This document shows, piece after piece, positions 1 to 8,861 of a DNA stretch of 64,000 bases (its first letter is position 1; every line of letters begins with the position of its first letter). Source of the DNA: Dysgonomonas hofstadii (lineage in GTDB: Bacteria > Bacteroidota > Bacteroidia > Bacteroidales > Dysgonomonadaceae). The DNA is taken from positions 310,001 to 374,000 of the forward strand of contig NZ_JACIEP010000001.1 of NCBI RefSeq assembly GCF_014196915.1, read 5' to 3'. The notes beneath the pieces were generated by a model. The model did not search any database and was not told the origin of the DNA. It was given only the letters and a program-made list of their open reading frames with translations. The position numbers and the translations under genes are program-made.

Positions 1-1383
1 TCGGAAATAGAACTACAGATTGTTCTTCCTTCTGTAGAGCAAATAGTTGACTTAACTAATAAGAAACCCGGAGGCTTAATCGAGTTTACAGGCAGCGATC
101 TCGATCTGGTTAAATATGTGATATTACCGGATGGCGCAGCCGGAGACACTGTCGACTTTAAAGTGGAAAACAATAAACTGTCATTCACCATTACAGCTGG
201 TGTTACCGATGGTGTTGTAGTGATGGTTCCGGCATCAGGGGTACATGTTTCCATCGCCAATATTGGTATGGCCATACCTACGGAATTGGTTGCGACTCCT
301 TCAACAAATATCAGAACCGGAACAGTGATCACTATAACCGGGGTGAATATGGACTTGGTGACAAATGTAACTTTCCCGGGTGTAGAGGATTCGGTAGATC
401 CATCTTCGCAAAGTGGAACAGAAATAAAAGTGACTGTTCCTGAAGGTACAATCAGTGGAAATCTCACATTGAATACTGCCAGTGGAAATTCTGCAACAAT
501 AGCCGTTACAACATTGAAACCGGCAGTAACATCATACAGTCCGTCTTCGGTTCCCGCAGGAGAGAGTGTAACATTGAACGGTACAAATCTTGATCTGGTG
601 GCAAAAGTAACATTTGGAGGTAATAAAACAGTGGAAGTGACTCCTGCATCAGCAACGAGCTTAGTTGTAGCTGTTCCGGTTGATGCAGAAAGTGGAGCTC
701 TTACCCTTACTATGAAGAATGGTGAGACTATAACAAGTCCGTCGTTGACAGTAACTAAGCCGGAATTTTGTTATATCCCTGTACTTCCGGGAGATGATGA
801 GGAAATTAAATCAGGAACGATATTGACCATTAGTGTTGAAAACGGAGATAAACTGACAGGGGTTCAGGTAAATGGAACTAATGTACAGTATATACTTCAG
901 GGAAATACGCTTAGTATATCTGTTCCAAGCAGTGCAAGTGGTAATACCAACTTTAAGCTTATTTCTTCGAATGGAGACGTGACATATTCAATTTATGTGA
1001 TCAATTCGGCTGTAGTGGAAACAATTATATTCCAGGGGCCTTTGGCTATTACCTGGAGTGATGGAGGTAGAGCGATACTTTCAATCTCTGATTTTGAAAA
1101 TCTTAGGGCGGGCGCTATTCTTAAGCTTTATTTTACCCAAAATGATAATTGGGGACAATTACAGTTTAATTATGGTAACTGGGTTAATATGCCATTCGAT
1201 GAAATAGGAGGGGTCTATCTGACCACAGACGTTCTGGGGGATAAATCTATAAAAGAATATGAGCTGAGGCTGACGCAAGAAGGGCTGGATAATATAAGAG
1301 ATAAAACAAGCGAAGGCTATGGTATAATTATTCAGGGTTCAGATTTCACGATTGATAAGATCTCTATTATAACAGGGCGATAA
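1..1383 (+). CDS. Surface glycan-binding protein with IPT/TIG repeats, 5' end outside window
   Basis: The reading frame is open from base 1, so the N-terminus and signal peptide lie to the left; the GTG at 118 is internal. The visible part is a chain of IPT/TIG-type immunoglobulin-like repeats: one incomplete (bases 1-280), then three at about 280-520, 520-760 and 763-1005. Each has the typical 'G..l.l.G.nl..v..v.f' pattern. A C-terminal module of about 120 residues (bases 1018-1380) has spaced Trp residues and a GIIIQG motif, as in the glycan-binding modules of Bacteroidetes surface glycan-binding proteins. Its position just before a GH26 lipoprotein fits a cell-surface mannan-binding role downstream of an unseen SusC/SusD pair. 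The C-terminal module resembles a module nested inside the next gene's product. Ligand specificity is inference. Confidence 0.75.
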   Translation, partial: SEIELQIVLPSVEQIVDLTNKKPGGLIEFTGSDLDLVKYVILPDGAAGDTVDFKVENNKLSFTITAGVTDGVVVMVPASGVHVSIANIGMAIPTELVATPSTNIRTGTVITITGVNMDLVTNVTFPGVEDSVDPSSQSGTEIKVTVPEGTISGNLTLNTASGNSATIAVTTLKPAVTSYSPSSVPAGESVTLNGTNLDLVAKVTFGGNKTVEVTPASATSLVVAVPVDAESGALTLTMKNGETITSPSLTVTKPEFCYIPVLPGDDEEIKSGTILTISVENGDKLTGVQVNGTNVQYILQGNTLSISVPSSASGNTNFKLISSNGDVTYSIYVINSAVVETIIFQGPLAITWSDGGRAILSISDFENLRAGAILKLYFTQNDNWGQLQFNYGNWVNMPFDEIGGVYLTTDVLGDKSIKEYELRLTQEGLDNIRDKTSEGYGIIIQGSDFTIDKISIITGR

Positions 1384-1393
1384 TACTGATAAA

Positions 1394-1426
1394 GCCTGTC
1401 CGGTATGAAATAGTTACCGGACAAGC
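1394..1426 (+). other. Intercistronic hairpin between glycan-binding protein and GH26 genes
   Basis: A 9-bp perfect stem, TGTCCGGTA (1397-1405) with TACCGGACA (1415-1423), is extended by an outer GC pair across one mismatch. No T-run follows, so it is more likely an mRNA stability or processing hairpin, or a weak attenuator, than a full terminator. Confidence 0.45.
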
Positions 1427-1457
1427 TCTTAACTGACAATACATATAAATAAAGATT

Positions 1458-3128
1458 ATGAAAAAAACACTATATACATTTTTCTGCCTGATTATAGGAG
1501 CATTGTTATTAACAACGCCTTCGTGTAATGATGTTGACGATCCTGTTATCGGTGATCCCGGGATACCAGAATTTGTGAGTAGTAATCCGGCTGATGGTAC
1601 TACAAATATTGATTTAGGAAAAGAAAATCCTAATGGTGATATGACAATAGTCCTGACTTATGATCAGAATATATTCTTCCCTTCTGCCGGGCTTGAAAAG
1701 ATTACCATAAACAATGGAGCATCTGTAACAAGCGTTTCGGGTAAATTACTAAAGCTTACAATAGAAATTACCGGATTGCAAAAAGGTGAAACCTACCAAT
1801 TGACAGTACCAGAAGGAGTGGTTGTTGGTCCTACTTACACCGGGGCACCAGAGGTTACGATCGGTTTCTCTGTAAAAGGCGATCCTGTGATAACAACTTC
1901 TCTTTGCAATCCGAATGCGACAGCTCAGGCTGTTAAACTATATGAATATCTCAGAGGCATCTATAAAGAAAAGGTGCTTTCGGGGACAATGGCCAATGTA
2001 AACTGGAATGTCGAAAATGCGGATGCGGTATTTAATCTTACCGGAAAATATCCTGCAATGAATACCTTCGACTATGTTCATCTGCCGTTTTCTCCGGCTA
2101 ACTGGATCGATTACAGTGATATTACTCCTGTGAAGAACTGGAGTGATGCCGGAGGTATTGTATCCCTTATGTGGCATTGGAATGTTCCTGTGTCGGCAAG
2201 ACCATGGGAAGGCGAAACAGCAATGCCTGGCGACTGGTCGGGAAGTGTGCAGTTGACAGATGCTGCTGCCGTACAAAGTTTTGCTGTGGCCAAGGAGGGC
2301 GATATTGTACGTGTTACAATTAAAGATGTAGCTGCCGGAGCGCAAGGTTCAATAAAAGGGAGCGATTGGGCACAAATAGCTACCGGATATGAATATTTCG
2401 ATATTAGCGGAAGTTCTTATGAGATGACTATTACGAGCGATATCCTGACTAAACTGCAAGCATCCGGATTGATCATAGGTGGACACGATTATACGGTGAC
2501 AGGTATATATATCATTCCTGCTAACTCGCAAAGTGATTATGCATTCTATAAGGAGCAGACCTATTTCGATGCGGCTAAAGCTACAACCGAGGGTACATTC
2601 GAAAATGAAGTATTCACAGCCGATCTGGCAAAAGTAGCAACTTCACTGAAGCAATTACAGAGCGAAGGAATCCCTGTTATCTGGCGTCCGTTCCACGAGG
2701 CAGCCGGAGGTTGGTTCTGGTGGGGTAAGGATGCAGAATCCTGTAAGAAACTATGGATCGCTATGTTCGATTATCTCAAGACAGAAGGTGTAAATAACCT
2801 GATCTGGGTATGGACAAGTGAAGATAGTGACGATGACTGGTATCCGGGAGATGCCTATGTGGATATTATCGGCCGCGACTTGTATGACAAAGATGCTGCC
2901 GCTTGTAAATCTGCATATGAAACTGAATTTGACCGTTACGGACATAAGATTATAGCATTAACAGAGAACGGATCGGTAGGACTTATATCTGAACAGTGGG
3001 CTGCCGGAGCACGCTGGGCATGGTTTATGCCATGGTACGGTGCAGAACATGCTACTGATGAATGGTGGCAGGATGCGATGAATCAGACTTATGTGATTAC
3101 ACGCGATCAGTTAGAAAGTTTTAAGTAA
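1458..3128 (+). CDS. GH26 endo-beta-mannanase lipoprotein with a nested binding-like module
   Basis: Predicted surface or periplasmic lipoprotein that cuts internal beta-1,4-mannosidic bonds. The signal peptide ends in a TPSC lipobox (Cys23). Residues about 36-140 form a bacterial Ig-like (Big_5 type) domain. The GH26 catalytic domain spans about 150-556. The acid/base is E414 in WRPFHEAAGGWFWWG and the nucleophile E503 in IALTENG, both in the usual family motifs. Between the SLMWHWNVP strand (about 247-253) and the catalytic Glu lies an extra segment of about 110 residues (252-363) that ordinary GH26 enzymes lack; its pattern matches the C-terminal module of the preceding glycan-binding protein. 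The length of 556 residues, against roughly 350-400 for a simple GH26, is explained by the Ig domain plus this insertion. Confidence 0.88.
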   Translation: MKKTLYTFFCLIIGALLLTTPSCNDVDDPVIGDPGIPEFVSSNPADGTTNIDLGKENPNGDMTIVLTYDQNIFFPSAGLEKITINNGASVTSVSGKLLKLTIEITGLQKGETYQLTVPEGVVVGPTYTGAPEVTIGFSVKGDPVITTSLCNPNATAQAVKLYEYLRGIYKEKVLSGTMANVNWNVENADAVFNLTGKYPAMNTFDYVHLPFSPANWIDYSDITPVKNWSDAGGIVSLMWHWNVPVSARPWEGETAMPGDWSGSVQLTDAAAVQSFAVAKEGDIVRVTIKDVAAGAQGSIKGSDWAQIATGYEYFDISGSSYEMTITSDILTKLQASGLIIGGHDYTVTGIYIIPANSQSDYAFYKEQTYFDAAKATTEGTFENEVFTADLAKVATSLKQLQSEGIPVIWRPFHEAAGGWFWWGKDAESCKKLWIAMFDYLKTEGVNNLIWVWTSEDSDDDWYPGDAYVDIIGRDLYDKDAAACKSAYETEFDRYGHKIIALTENGSVGLISEQWAAGARWAWFMPWYGAEHATDEWWQDAMNQTYVITRDQLESFK

Positions 3129-3167
3129 AAATTTTTATAAGAAGAGAAGTAATTAAATAATACGGTT

Positions 3168-4184
3168 ATGAACAATAAAATATTGAATATAAACAGCAAC
3201 TTATTGATAATATTGTTACTTCTCTTCTTCACATCCTATGTGAATTGTTCGGAAAGTAATTCTCAAACAGAAGAAGAACAACTAAAAGGATTTGTCGGCC
3301 AGCATGGATTTCTGTCTGTGAAAGGTGTTTCCTTAGTTGATCAGCAAGGCGATGCTCTGATGTTGAGAGGTGTAAGTCTGGGTTGGCACAACTGGTGGTC
3401 GGAGTTTTACAATAAGGAAACAGTCGCCTGGCTGAAAACTGATTGGAATGCAAACCTGATCCGTGCGGCTATAGGAGTCGACCCTGACGGAGCATATATA
3501 GATAATCCGCAAAAAGCGATGCAATGCCTGTATACCGTGGTAGATGCCGCTATTGAGAATGATATGTATGTCATTATAGACTGGCACAGCCATACAATCA
3601 AAAAAGAGGAAGCGATAGCATTTTTTATTCAGGTCGCAACTAAATATAAGGATTACCCGAATATTATTTACGAGATATTTAATGAACCCGAAGAACAATC
3701 ATGGGCTGATGTAAAAGCTTATTCGGAAGAACTGATAAAAACAATCCGCCAGATCGATAAAAAGAATATCATTCTGGTAGGTTGTCCACATTGGGATCAG
3801 GATATACATCTGGTTGCCGACGATCCTATTCAGGGATATGAGAATATAATGTATACTGTTCATTTCTATGCCGCTACACATAAGCAGTATCTGCGTGACA
3901 GGACCGATTATGCGCTGAAAAAAGGAATACCTGTCTTTATCTCTGAGTGCGCATCGATGGAAGCAACCGGTAATGGCCCTATCGATCATACATCGTGGCA
4001 GGAATGGCTCGATTGGATGGAAGCGAACAAAATCAGTTGGGTTACATGGTCTGTATCGAGTAAGGATGAGACCTGTTCGATGGTCAAAGACGCTTCATCT
4101 CCGCTAACGGGATGGACGGACAATGACCTGAAGCCATGGGGGCGAATCGTAAAAAGAACATTAAAAGAATACAACGGTAGATGA
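3168..4184 (+). CDS. GH5 (subfamily 2-like) endo-beta-1,4-glycanase lipoprotein
   Basis: A TIM-barrel endoglycanase exported as a lipoprotein (lipobox ending at Cys27). It shows the GH5 landmarks: MLRGVSLGWHNWW on strand 1, RAAIGV, VIIDWHSH, acid/base E173 in IYEIFNEPEE and nucleophile E260 in PVFISECAS. The RAA.GV and DWHSH motifs point to subfamily 5_2, whose characterised members mostly cut beta-1,4-glucan. In this locus the likely substrate is the glucose-containing stretches of glucomannan, which is inference. The stop codon overlaps the next start codon (ATGA), so the two genes are translationally coupled. Its length of 338 residues is normal for a single catalytic domain with no binding module. 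Confidence 0.85.
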   Translation: MNNKILNINSNLLIILLLLFFTSYVNCSESNSQTEEEQLKGFVGQHGFLSVKGVSLVDQQGDALMLRGVSLGWHNWWSEFYNKETVAWLKTDWNANLIRAAIGVDPDGAYIDNPQKAMQCLYTVVDAAIENDMYVIIDWHSHTIKKEEAIAFFIQVATKYKDYPNIIYEIFNEPEEQSWADVKAYSEELIKTIRQIDKKNIILVGCPHWDQDIHLVADDPIQGYENIMYTVHFYAATHKQYLRDRTDYALKKGIPVFISECASMEATGNGPIDHTSWQEWLDWMEANKISWVTWSVSSKDETCSMVKDASSPLTGWTDNDLKPWGRIVKRTLKEYNGR

Positions 4185-5953
4185 ATGCTTTAAGACAATG
4201 TTTGGTTATCATTTTGGAGATACTTTTTCTATCTTCCTGCCAGAATGAAATAAAGGAAGATCTGTCTCCTGTAGTGAGTGAGTCTTATTCCGATGTATGG
4301 AAATTCCATGCGGGTGAGGGGACAGACAGTCTTTGGATGAATGCGGATTATAACGATGCATTCTGGCAGGAAGTTGTATCATCCCGATTGCTTAAAGATC
4401 AGAATATTTCCCTTGAAAATGGCTTTGGGTGGTATCGTAAAACAATCCAGCTAGGCGATAGCTTACGGAATGCAATAGAAAGATCAGGAGCAGCAATCCT
4501 GCATCTTGGCCGTTTTGCCGCTTGCGATGAGGTGTATGTGAACGGAACTTTGGTAGGCAAAACAGGCCGTTTCCCTCATGATTATATGGGTTATTTCGAT
4601 AACGAACGTAATTACCTTGTTTATGAGAAAGACCTGAATCTGCCCGGAGACAACCTGATCGCAATAAAATTCCATGACGGATGGAGCGCTGCCGGAGGTT
4701 TTTTAGACAGCGCCAAGTTAACCGTTTCATCAGCAAATACAAATGATAAGTTGAAGCTGGATGCCATTGTAGCCGATTCCTATTATATTTTCATGGGTGA
4801 AAATCCTATCAAGATCACTGTTGATTTACAAAATAATAACCGTTGGGATCTTGACGGACAATTATTTGTGACGTTAACCACCGACGATTTTCAACCTGTT
4901 ACAACAGATTCTATAAACATTAAATTAGAAGCGAATAAAATTTATAGTAAAGACTTTACTTATACAAATCCTGCACCCGGATTCTACAGATATACAATTC
5001 AATTCAAACGGAATGGGGAAACGGTTTGTGAAAAGAAATTCAATGTCGGTTACGAACCTGAAAAAATCCAATCCCCGATAGATGCAAAAGCTGATTTTAA
5101 GGAATTCTGGGATAATAATCTGAAAGAACTGGCAAAGATCGTACCCGGCTATAAACTTACTCCGATTCTAGAAGCTTCGAAAGTCGATTATGATATGTAT
5201 CTGGTTGAGATGAAGTCATTCGGCAACGAAACTATAAAAGGATATTATGCCAAACCTAAACGGGAAGGGAAACACCCTGTAATTGTAGAATATATGGGTT
5301 ACGGATCACAACCGTATTACCCGAATCAATGGTGGGATGGATTTGCATATTTCGTTCTATCCATTCGTGGGCAAGCACTGAATCAACCAACAAATAAATA
5401 CGGAACATGGATAACTTACGGTTTGGACAATAAGGATAATTATTATTACCGTGGTGCATTCCTTGATGTAGTGAGGGCTTTGGATTTTGTTTCTTCCCGT
5501 CCCGAGATCGATGCTGAAAGAATTGCTGTTCGTGGAGGTAGCCAGGGAGGAGCCTTGTCTTTTGTGGCTGCTGCTTTAGATAAGCGGGTAAAAGTAGCCG
5601 CACCAAATATTCCATTCCTTTCGGATTATCCCGATTATTTTAAAATCGCGCACTGGCCAAAGAGTGATTTCGATAATTATATACAAAATCATCCTGAAGC
5701 GAAATGGGACGATTTATATAATCTGCTAACTTATTTCGATATCAAAAATCTGGCCCAATGGATAGAATGTCCTTTGATTATGGGCATTGGTGTACAGGAT
5801 GAAGTTTGTCCGCCACATATCAACTTTGCAGCATATAATCAGGTGAAATCTGAAAAAAGTTGGATGGCATTTCCTGAATTCGGGCATAGTGTAGGAAAGG
5901 AATTCAATGATGCAGCTATGGCATTATTCAGGAAAAAACTAAATATAAAATAA
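4181..5953 (+). CDS. CE7/AXE1-type acetylesterase with N-terminal beta-sandwich domain
   Basis: Predicted lipoprotein (LSSC lipobox, Cys20) that would remove O-acetyl groups from mannan or other hemicellulose. Residues about 30-190 look like a galactose-binding-type beta-sandwich as found in GH2 and sialate-O-acetylesterase proteins (YRKTI, HLGRFAACDEVYVNG, GDNLIAIKFHDGW), followed by a linking beta domain. The C-terminal 300 residues are an AXE1/CE7 alpha/beta hydrolase: the IRGQ motif, the nucleophile elbow GGSQGG with S454, D540 in GIGVQDEVCPP and H569 in EFGHSVG form the expected triad. Stand-alone CE7 enzymes are about 320 residues, so the N-terminal half is an addition. The start overlaps the GH5 stop by 4 bases. 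Deacetylation of glucomannan is inferred from the neighbours. Confidence 0.82.
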   Translation: MNALRQCLVIILEILFLSSCQNEIKEDLSPVVSESYSDVWKFHAGEGTDSLWMNADYNDAFWQEVVSSRLLKDQNISLENGFGWYRKTIQLGDSLRNAIERSGAAILHLGRFAACDEVYVNGTLVGKTGRFPHDYMGYFDNERNYLVYEKDLNLPGDNLIAIKFHDGWSAAGGFLDSAKLTVSSANTNDKLKLDAIVADSYYIFMGENPIKITVDLQNNNRWDLDGQLFVTLTTDDFQPVTTDSINIKLEANKIYSKDFTYTNPAPGFYRYTIQFKRNGETVCEKKFNVGYEPEKIQSPIDAKADFKEFWDNNLKELAKIVPGYKLTPILEASKVDYDMYLVEMKSFGNETIKGYYAKPKREGKHPVIVEYMGYGSQPYYPNQWWDGFAYFVLSIRGQALNQPTNKYGTWITYGLDNKDNYYYRGAFLDVVRALDFVSSRPEIDAERIAVRGGSQGGALSFVAAALDKRVKVAAPNIPFLSDYPDYFKIAHWPKSDFDNYIQNHPEAKWDDLYNLLTYFDIKNLAQWIECPLIMGIGVQDEVCPPHINFAAYNQVKSEKSWMAFPEFGHSVGKEFNDAAMALFRKKLNIK

Positions 5954-5978
5954 ATATCATTATCAGATCATAAAAATT

Positions 5979-8849
5979 ATGAGAACGGGTTATATTATAT
6001 TCTTAATTGCAACCATAATCACATATTCCTCTTGTCAAAAAACGGAGAAATATGAGCGTTCCCGTATTGATCTGCAAGGTGAATGGTCATTCCAACTGGA
6101 TTCACTCAATAAAGGACTGGAAGAAAACTGGCAGATAACTGATTTTACAGAGTCGGTAACTTTACCCTGCACAACCGACACCAATAAAAAGGGTGTATTA
6201 AATACCAAAACAGATGAAACCACCCATCTTTCACGTATCTATTCTTATGTTGGTAAAGCGTGGTATAAAAGACAAGTTGATATTCCTCAATTATGGGATG
6301 GAAAGAATATTTCCCTGACTTTAGAACGTACAAAGCCTACAATGGTATGGGTAGACGGAAAACCAGTAGGAACGAATGATAATATCTCTACATCTCAGAT
6401 TTATGATTTAACTTCTTTCCTTTCTACAGGTAGCCACAGCATTACCGTTATGGTGGATAACGGTGAATCTGTACCACCGCAGATAATAATCAGTTCCCAT
6501 GCCTATACCGAATCAACCCAGACAAATTGGAATGGGATTATCGGTGAAATTTATCTTGAGGCGGCTAATTCATTGCACCTGAAAGATATTCAGATTTATC
6601 CTGATGCGGAAAAGAAAACTGTTTTGGTGAAGTTTAAACTATCTAAGCAGAATATAGAAAATGTAAGAGTAAGACTGGATGCTGAAGCATGGAATACAGA
6701 TAAGAAACATAAAGTAAACGCTGTAACCCATGATCTGGATTTATCAAAAAATGAATTTGAAATTGAATATCCTTTAGGTGAAGATGCCTTGCTATGGAGT
6801 GAATTTAATCCGGCATTATATAAACTGTATGTAAGCCTTGAAGGAACAGAGATATATGACTCCCAGACGGTCAGTTTCGGTCTGCGAGACTTTAAAACAA
6901 AAGGAACACAATTTGCGATCAATGATCATATAACATTTTTAAGAGGCAAGCACGACGCCTGTGTATTTCCCCTCACCGCCCATGTAGCGATGGATGTAGA
7001 TACTTGGAGAAAATATTTCCAAACAGCAAAAGAGTATGGAATAAACCATTACCGCTTCCATTCATGGTGTCCGCCAAAGGCTTGTTTCGAAGCTGCTGAT
7101 ATAGAAGGAATATATCTGCAACCGGAGTTGTCATTCTGGGGAACATTAAATAAAGATGATGAACGCCTGATCTCTTATCTGACTAAAGAAGGAATCAATA
7201 TACAGAATGAATATGGCAACCATGCTTCATTTGTGATGTTCGCTCTGGGAAATGAGCTATCCGGAGATCAGGAAGCGATGAATACATTGGTAGATACTTT
7301 TCGGAAAATAGATAACAGACATCTCTATGCTTTTGGTTCGAACAATTTTTTGGGGTATAACGGACAACTCCCGGAAGAGGATTTCTTAGTAACCTGTCGT
7401 ATTGGCGGAGAATGGGGAGTCAATCCTTTCAACACGCATGTAAGAGGCTCTTTTTCATTTGCCGATGCGCCCGATGGTGGATATATAAATCATACTTACC
7501 CAAATTCTGTCATGGACTTTTCGGAAGCGATAACAAAGAGCACGGTTCCGGTCATCAGCCACGAATCGGGACAATTTCAGGTTTATCCTGATTATAACGA
7601 AATAAAGAAATACACAGGTGTCTTACAACCCCGCAATTTTGAAGTATTCAAAAAAAGGCTTGCCGATGCCGGAATGGCCGATCAGGCTGATGATTTTTTC
7701 AAGGCTTCGGGAAAATGGGCTGTTCAATTGTATAAAGCAGATATTGAAATGGATTTAAGAACTGCCGGATTCGGAGGTTTTCAATTACTAGATCTGCAAG
7801 ATTATCCGGGACAGGGCTCTGCTTTTGTCGGCATCCTCGATGCGTTTATGGATAGCAAGGGATTGGTTACTCCCGAGGAATGGAGACAATTCTGTTCTCC
7901 GGTTGTGCCCTTATTTGTAACAGAAAAATTCTGCTGGACAAATAACGAAACACTGAAAGGGGATATCAGGATCGCCAATTATTCAGAAAACGGATTGGCA
8001 GGAAAGGATTTGAATTGGACGTTAAGCGATGGTAAAGGACAACCGATAGATGAAGGTAATATCAAAATAGAATCTAACCAGATAGGATTACTAGACGTAG
8101 GGCAAATACAAATATCCCTTTCATCCGTATCGAAAGCGCAAAAAGTGATCCTGTCATTGGAAATACAAGGAATAGAAGCAAAAAATACCTATCCTTTATG
8201 GATTTATCCCGAAAATGTTTCAATAGATATTCTTGCGGGAATTACAGTAACTGATAAACTGGATGATTCTACAATCAGTAGACTAAAAAAAGGAGAAAGT
8301 GTCCTTTGGTTTCCCAATAAAGAAAAATATAAACAGTCCACAGTCGGCGGATTATTCCAGACCGATTACTGGAACTACCGTATGTTCAAGACTATTAGTG
8401 AGAATGCTAAAAAGCCAGTTTCACCGGGAACATTAGGTATATTGACAAATCCGGAGCATCCGCTATTCAAGGATTTTCCTACTGATATGCATACAAGTTG
8501 GCAATGGTTCCCGATCATTAAACAGAGCTATCCGTTGATACTGGATAAAACGCCGTCTACATATCGTCCTATTGTGCAGGTGATCGACAATGTGGAAAGA
8601 AATCATAAACTGGGACTCATTTTCGAATTCCAGATGGATAATGGTAAACTATTGGTTTGTATGTCGGATTTAGGTTCGGTGATAGATAAACCTGAAGCTA
8701 AACAGATGTATCATAGTATGATCAATTACATGAGTTCGAATGATTTCAAGCCTCAGTCTAAGATTAGCATAGAATCTCTAAAAGACCTGTTTAATCCTGT
8801 TACAACGACAAACAAAATAGAAATACTGGAAAATATCTCATATAAATAA
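5979..8849 (+). CDS. GH2-family glycoside hydrolase lipoprotein, specificity unknown
   Basis: Exported lipoprotein (YSSC, Cys19) of 956 residues. The N-terminus has the GH2 sugar-binding jelly roll (DLQGEWSFQLD, WYKRQVDIP, VWVDGKPVGTND, TNWNGIIGEIYLEA). The immunoglobulin-like and TIM-barrel domains follow. The acid/base is E426 in ALGNE and the proposed nucleophile E529 in ISHESGQF. The HESGQF..YP motif differs from the SEFG motif of classical GH2 beta-mannosidases and the E.AH motif of beta-galactosidases, so it belongs to a separate GH2 clade. The last 250 residues resemble a glutamine-amidotransferase-like beta-rich tail seen in such large Bacteroidetes GH2 proteins. The locus suggests an exo-acting role on mannan-derived oligosaccharides, but the substrate cannot be read from the sequence. 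Confidence 0.75.
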   Translation: MRTGYIIFLIATIITYSSCQKTEKYERSRIDLQGEWSFQLDSLNKGLEENWQITDFTESVTLPCTTDTNKKGVLNTKTDETTHLSRIYSYVGKAWYKRQVDIPQLWDGKNISLTLERTKPTMVWVDGKPVGTNDNISTSQIYDLTSFLSTGSHSITVMVDNGESVPPQIIISSHAYTESTQTNWNGIIGEIYLEAANSLHLKDIQIYPDAEKKTVLVKFKLSKQNIENVRVRLDAEAWNTDKKHKVNAVTHDLDLSKNEFEIEYPLGEDALLWSEFNPALYKLYVSLEGTEIYDSQTVSFGLRDFKTKGTQFAINDHITFLRGKHDACVFPLTAHVAMDVDTWRKYFQTAKEYGINHYRFHSWCPPKACFEAADIEGIYLQPELSFWGTLNKDDERLISYLTKEGINIQNEYGNHASFVMFALGNELSGDQEAMNTLVDTFRKIDNRHLYAFGSNNFLGYNGQLPEEDFLVTCRIGGEWGVNPFNTHVRGSFSFADAPDGGYINHTYPNSVMDFSEAITKSTVPVISHESGQFQVYPDYNEIKKYTGVLQPRNFEVFKKRLADAGMADQADDFFKASGKWAVQLYKADIEMDLRTAGFGGFQLLDLQDYPGQGSAFVGILDAFMDSKGLVTPEEWRQFCSPVVPLFVTEKFCWTNNETLKGDIRIANYSENGLAGKDLNWTLSDGKGQPIDEGNIKIESNQIGLLDVGQIQISLSSVSKAQKVILSLEIQGIEAKNTYPLWIYPENVSIDILAGITVTDKLDDSTISRLKKGESVLWFPNKEKYKQSTVGGLFQTDYWNYRMFKTISENAKKPVSPGTLGILTNPEHPLFKDFPTDMHTSWQWFPIIKQSYPLILDKTPSTYRPIVQVIDNVERNHKLGLIFEFQMDNGKLLVCMSDLGSVIDKPEAKQMYHSMINYMSSNDFKPQSKISIESLKDLFNPVTTTNKIEILENISYK

Positions 8850-8861
8850 AAATATAGAACG

